This document shows positions 4,546 to 7,243 of a stretch of 7,243 nt of DNA, piece after piece (within the stretch, counting starts at the first letter, position 1; every line of letters begins with the position of its first letter). The notes below the pieces were generated by a model. That model was not told where the DNA came from and made no database searches. It saw nothing but the letters and a program-made list of their open reading frames with translations. The DNA is from Minisyncoccota bacterium (GTDB lineage Bacteria; Patescibacteriota; Minisyncoccia; Phycocordibacterales; Phycocordibacteraceae): positions 1 through 7,243 of the forward strand of contig JAQUAU010000041.1 in the NCBI GenBank assembly GCA_028687085.1. Direction: 5' to 3'. Made by a program: the position numbers and the translations under genes.

Positions 4546-5410
4546 CTTGCTCTCCTTGACATCTTTGGATTTCCCACGACGCTAAAGACCACGGCGGAGC
4601 ATCGGCATAACAAATTCTATTAGGATAACTCGGCCACTTGCCGGATGATAAACATTCGCGCCACAACCGTATTGCCCTATTCACTTTCTGGTCTCCCATA
4701 TCGGAAAATTCTAATGATAATCCCATAAAAGAACACATATAAGGTGGGGAATCTTCAATAAAAAGAAACACAAAATTAGGTTCTTCCCTGTCAATGCTTT
4801 TAATCCCGCGTAGGTAAAATGCCGATTGAATTTCATATCCCATATCGGAAATGTGTCGTGATAAAGATTCTGGGTTAGCCCTTTTACCGGTCGTCTTAAC
4901 GTCCAGGCAAAGTCGCCTATCTTTGGAAATCCAATCTGGTCTGCAACGACACCAGATACCGTTTTTCTCTTGCCAGATATAGGTTAATTCAGGATCACCT
5001 TCCGCTCGTAAATTAGTTATCCCAAGTTCGGTACACTCGCGTATTGCGACGGCTGCAACGGCAGCCATCTGACAAGCTGTTTCATATTGTTTTTCAAGCA
5101 ATGGTGTTTTACCAATCCCCCTCGCCGCGTCCCTGGCCTGTTGCGCTTCTTTCTTCCGCCAATCGTCAAACCCTTCGACAAGAAAAATTGAATCTCCGCC
5201 CTCTAAAAGAAGGTCATGCGCTGCTTTGCCAATATCGAATTTCGTTTCATTCTCTTCTTCGGGTGGTTGTGGATTGAGTCGCGGATGATTGAACCATGCC
5301 CTCGCCGGGCAATCCAAAAGGTCAACGATGCTTGACCGGCTTAAAGATGGGTCAGGGCATGGGTCAGCAAGATAATCCTCAAATGAAAGCTTGTAGGCTC
5401 CGGGGATCAT
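4532..5410 (-). CDS. PD-(D/E)XK exonuclease, exodeoxyribonuclease VIII-like
   Basis: This is a predicted DNA exonuclease that would resect double-stranded ends to give single strands for the ATPase-driven step. The 292-residue protein has the layout of phage RecE-like/DUF3799 nucleases. The N-terminus has SLSRSSIVDLLDCPARAWF (residues 22-40), followed by GKAAH at 61-65. The core includes Glu141 in DPELTYIW, RPDW (Asp159) and LDVKTT (Asp170 and Lys172 as the D-x-K pair), then YEIQSAFYLRG with Gln195 as the usual QxxxY-like motif. All expected active-site residues are present. The start ATG has GGAGG four bases upstream and overlaps the stop of the coiled-coil gene as ATGA (5407-5410), so the two are probably made in fixed ratio. 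The ATPase that would use its product is two genes downstream. Confidence 0.88.
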   Translation of the reverse strand: MIPGAYKLSFEDYLADPCPDPSLSRSSIVDLLDCPARAWFNHPRLNPQPPEEENETKFDIGKAAHDLLLEGGDSIFLVEGFDDWRKKEAQQARDAARGIGKTPLLEKQYETACQMAAVAAVAIRECTELGITNLRAEGDPELTYIWQEKNGIWCRCRPDWISKDRRLCLDVKTTGKRANPESLSRHISDMGYEIQSAFYLRGIKSIDREEPNFVFLFIEDSPPYMCSFMGLSLEFSDMGDQKVNRAIRLWRECLSSGKWPSYPNRICYADAPPWSLASWEIQRCQGEQDEEI

Positions 5411-6498
5411 AGAGCCTCCGCTTTCGTACGCAAATTTTTAATAGCTCGGTCAAATTCAATCTTAAATTCATTGATGATGGTTAAACCTTCTTGTGTCTTC
5501 ATGGTGGGAATGAAAAAGTCATTATCAGCAAAGGCAATTAATCGTTCTTTATCTGGCCTTCGCGCCTCTTTTTTTTCGGCTGCAATCTTAGCCAATCTTT
5601 CTTGTTCGGCTTTCTCTTCGGCCTCTCGTTTCACATCCTCTATGGCCTGTAATCGGGCTTTCTCAGCGGCTTCCCTTCTGACAACATCAAGTTCCTGCCT
5701 GTGCTTGATTTCATCCTGTTCAGCCTTCTTGATACGTTCCCATTCGGCCTTTTCATCGGCAATCCGTTTTTCTTCTTTCCTTAATGCTTCGGCCTGCCGT
5801 TCTCGTTCGTCAGCTTCGAGCTTTTCACGAATATGCCTTTTCCGTTCCTCTTCTTCTTGTTCTCTTTTGATAGCTTCAAAGCGTTGTCGTTCGGCTTCCT
5901 GTTCGGCGGCCATCTTAGCAAGACGTTCTTCTTCCTCTTTTCTTTTGGCCTCTTCTGCCGTTTTCTTTTCCTTTTCGGCCTCAACCGCTTCCTGAAATTT
6001 ATTAGCGAATTGTTCAAACTGCTCGTCAGATGCGATTTTCAACAAGGCATCTGGCAAGTTCTCATTCTGATATGTCCACATCTGCCCGTTGAATCCTACA
6101 CCGAGCGCAGCAAGGCGATCACGCCGCGCTTGTATGCGGATTTCCTCTTGACGTTCTTTCTTCTTTTTAATTGCTTCCAAGGCATCGTCAACGGCCTTTT
6201 CTTCTTCGGTTAAATGCGCCTCAACGGGTTCAAGCAACCCTTTAATCCGGTTGGCCTCCTTATCAATAGCCTGTCCATATCTTAATGCATCTTCTTTTAG
6301 TTCCTTCCGTTTCTTTTCGACTTTTACCCGCGTATCCTTAACGACCATACGGGCGTCATGTACCGCTTTGTATCCTGCCTTATCGTCAAGGCCTTTAATC
6401 TTTAAGGGTAGATACTTTTCGGACATCTGAGCAATAACCGCGTCAGCAACTCCAATCACATCAAAAACCTTCCCTTGCACTACTTCAAGATTGCTCAT
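5407..6498 (-). CDS. DUF1351-like coiled-coil phage protein
   Basis: This is a 363-residue protein of unknown biochemical role, of the type found beside phage recombination genes. Residues 1-130 resemble the N-terminal half of DUF1351-type proteins (YLPLKIKGLDDKAGYKAVHD, then a helical charged stretch). Residues about 163-313 are an almost uninterrupted Glu/Lys/Arg/Ala-rich helix with EEERLAKMAAEQEAERQRF-like repeats, a long single or coiled helix. Residues 317-363 form a small C-terminal domain (FADNDFFIPTMKTQEGLTII). It is soluble, with no membrane segment. The start ATG follows GAGGGGAGGGG and overlaps the 61-aa gene by ATGA (6495-6498). It overlaps the exonuclease the same way, pointing to a scaffold or single-strand-DNA accessory role. 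The DUF1351 assignment is from memory and could be wrong. Confidence 0.75.
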   Translation of the reverse strand: MSNLEVVQGKVFDVIGVADAVIAQMSEKYLPLKIKGLDDKAGYKAVHDARMVVKDTRVKVEKKRKELKEDALRYGQAIDKEANRIKGLLEPVEAHLTEEEKAVDDALEAIKKKKERQEEIRIQARRDRLAALGVGFNGQMWTYQNENLPDALLKIASDEQFEQFANKFQEAVEAEKEKKTAEEAKRKEEEERLAKMAAEQEAERQRFEAIKREQEEEERKRHIREKLEADERERQAEALRKEEKRIADEKAEWERIKKAEQDEIKHRQELDVVRREAAEKARLQAIEDVKREAEEKAEQERLAKIAAEKKEARRPDKERLIAFADNDFFIPTMKTQEGLTIINEFKIEFDRAIKNLRTKAEAL

Positions 6499-6680
6499 CC
6501 CCTCCCCTCACTTTCGGCAGCCTCTTTTAGCCCGATGTAATGATTCATTACAAACCAATAATCTTTTTCGTTTAGACCAGTCGCCTTCATGGCTTCCTCA
6601 GAGAACATTTTGTACTTGCCGCTCTCACGAACCTTCTCATACACCTTCCAATTTTCTATTTGCTTTTCCGTGAAATTCAT
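6495..6680 (-). CDS. Small helical phage protein (61 aa)
   Basis: This is an all-helical mini-protein resembling phage hypotheticals with a pattern of the form R-x-S-G-x-[YF]-x-M-F followed by a tyrosine/phenylalanine-rich helix. Here it is VRESGKYKMFSEEAMKATGL, then KDYWFVMNHYIGLKEAAESE. The function is not known to me. The start ATG has GGAGG seven bases upstream and forms ATGA overlaps with the genes on both sides (6677-6680 and 6495-6498), so it is firmly part of the operon and probably coupled to the coiled-coil recombination gene. Confidence 0.8.
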   Translation of the reverse strand: MNFTEKQIENWKVYEKVRESGKYKMFSEEAMKATGLNEKDYWFVMNHYIGLKEAAESEGRG

Positions 6681-6931
6681 CCCCTTACCTCCCTGATTTC
6701 AATTCCGTGCTGCATAATTGCCCGTTCCCTATACGTTGGTCGTTTGCGTTCCTCAATCATGGCTTCATAGTCGGGTTCTTCCTTTTTCGGAGGAGTGAAG
6801 AACTCCCTGATAGCCTCAATGAGTTCGTCCAGATCATTAGTGCTGCAAATCTGTTCTGAGCGGTCAAAAGCGTTATATCGATTGTAACCGTAATCCTTGC
6901 CGCTATCCTTAATCAGAAGGGATCGATGCAT
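6677..6931 (-). CDS. Hypothetical phage protein (84 aa)
   Basis: I do not recognise this protein. It is charged, with DYGYNRYNAFDRSEQICSTN near the N-terminus, a helix DLDELIEAIREFF (residues about 33-45), a Pro/Lys hinge (TPPKKEEPD) and a basic C-terminal helix. The start ATG at 6931-6929 has GGGGGA seven to eight bases upstream. It overlaps the preceding gene by 19 nt and the following gene by ATGA. There are no metal-binding clusters or membrane segments. Confidence 0.7.
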   Translation of the reverse strand: MHRSLLIKDSGKDYGYNRYNAFDRSEQICSTNDLDELIEAIREFFTPPKKEEPDYEAMIEERKRPTYRERAIMQHGIEIREVRG

Positions 6932-7125
6932 CCGCTTCCCCCTTCGTCATGATCTTGCGCCCCGAATAGTTTTGTAAACGGAGGTTCAAGCGGCACATCA
7001 ACCCGGACGAAAGATGCTCCTCCGATTTGCTGCTCAGAAACTCTGCCAGCTATTTTTTGATGACCGAAAAGGTCGATGATTGCCCATTCGTCAAATTTGT
7101 TGTCTGCCTTTCCTATTCCTTCCAT
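6913..7125 (-). CDS. Conserved phage protein of the FGHQxIAGRVSEQxIGG family, short C-terminus
   Basis: Residues 13-54 match a small protein family common in phages: EWAIIDLFGHQKIAGRVSEQ, then IGGASFVRVDVP, then FTKLFGA. The fold is probably all-beta and the function is not established. From memory, relatives continue after FTKLFGx with an AIYxIT-type strand and a D/E-rich tail to about 80-100 residues. This one ends at 70 with an unrelated-looking tail (QDHDEGGSGCIDPF), so the C-terminus may be truncated or frameshifted. The start ATG at 7125-7123 has GGAGG six bases upstream. It overlaps the next gene by 19 nt. Confidence 0.8.
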   Translation of the reverse strand: MEGIGKADNKFDEWAIIDLFGHQKIAGRVSEQQIGGASFVRVDVPLEPPFTKLFGAQDHDEGGSGCIDPF

Positions 7126-7138
7126 GATTAGCCTCCTT

Positions 7139-7243
7139 TTAGAAACTTAAATCCTTTGAGTTTTGTACTGCCTGTTCGGGGTTTTCTTCCCGTTTTTCTC
7201 CCATACGTTCTCCCCAATATTTTCCTGTTTCTCCCTGAATCCA
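7139..7243 (-). CDS. C-terminal end of an unidentified gene (runs off the window)
   Basis: The last 34 codons of a minus-strand gene enter from the right edge and stop at TAA 7141-7139. The visible residues are hydrophilic (GETGKYWGERMGEKREENPE, then SKDLSF at the end) and no family can be named. It stops 13 bases before the next gene's ATG, whose GGAGG lies in that gap, so it belongs to the same operon. An internal ATG at 7204 exists, but the upstream in-frame residues look coding. Confidence 0.6.
   Translation of the reverse strand, partial: WIQGETGKYWGERMGEKREENPEQAVQNSKDLSF

Noticed and set aside
5471..5995. 174-residue plus-strand open frame rich in Ser, Ala and Phe
   Set aside because: It lies exactly antisense to the Glu/Lys/Arg-rich coiled-coil gene. 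Such codon composition leaves the opposite strand open, and the low-complexity product has no ribosome-binding site or family resemblance.
5781..6213. Other long open frames on both strands inside the coiled-coil gene
   Set aside because: They are frame shadows of the same biased GAA/AAG-rich sequence, extremely Lys/Arg- or Phe-rich and without supporting starts.

Overview
This window looks like the early (replication and recombination) region of a temperate or virulent tailed bacteriophage, or of a prophage. At least 16 genes lie head to tail on the minus strand, so the operon reads from right to left. Spacing is very tight: there are five ATGA stop/start overlaps (472-475, 1809-1812, 5407-5410, 6495-6498, 6677-6680). 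Nearly every start has a clear GGAGG-type Shine-Dalgarno sequence, which argues for an SD-using bacterial host and against Bacteroidetes. The sequence does not let me name the host. There are no rRNA or tRNA genes, no CRISPR array and no insertion sequence. No stretch over 300 bases lacks a gene.

Right part (7243 to 6495, upstream in the operon): the 3' end of an unidentified gene, then three small phage proteins. One belongs to a common phage family with the core GHQKIAGRVSEQQIGGASF.

Middle right (6498 to 3099), the recombination module: a long coiled-coil protein resembling DUF1351-type phage proteins, an exodeoxyribonuclease VIII-like PD-(D/E)XK nuclease, a free-standing HNH endonuclease, and a RecA/Sak4-like P-loop ATPase. 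Together they look like a DNA end-resection and strand-annealing or pairing system in which a RecA-like ATPase takes the place of RecT/Beta. I recognise no SSB gene here.

Middle left (3076 to 1636), small accessory genes and a resolvase: a 51-aa Cys-rich protein, a 99-aa Trp/Tyr-rich protein, a mini zinc-finger gene that appears to continue by a -1 frameshift into a membrane segment, a 75-aa Cys-containing protein, a RuvC-like Holliday junction resolvase and a 58-aa protein. A 21-bp direct repeat covers the ribosome-binding site and start codon of both the 75-aa gene and ruvC.

Left part (1627 to 144): a DUF1376-type replication protein gene. Its linker region carries eight GGTT-headed repeats at 11-12 bp spacing next to a tract that is 86% A+T. 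This is the layout of a lambda-O-type phage replication origin and is the most interesting signal in the window. A downstream gene overlaps it by 194 nt in another frame, followed by a coiled-coil mini-protein and a possible CxxC mini-protein. At the extreme left a short plus-strand reading frame (2-154) converges on the operon, so the module probably ends near 150.

The inferred logic is that the DUF1376 protein starts replication at the origin inside its own gene, the nuclease and ATPase recombine replicating genomes, and the RuvC-like enzyme resolves the branched intermediates. All family names come from reading motifs, not from searches.
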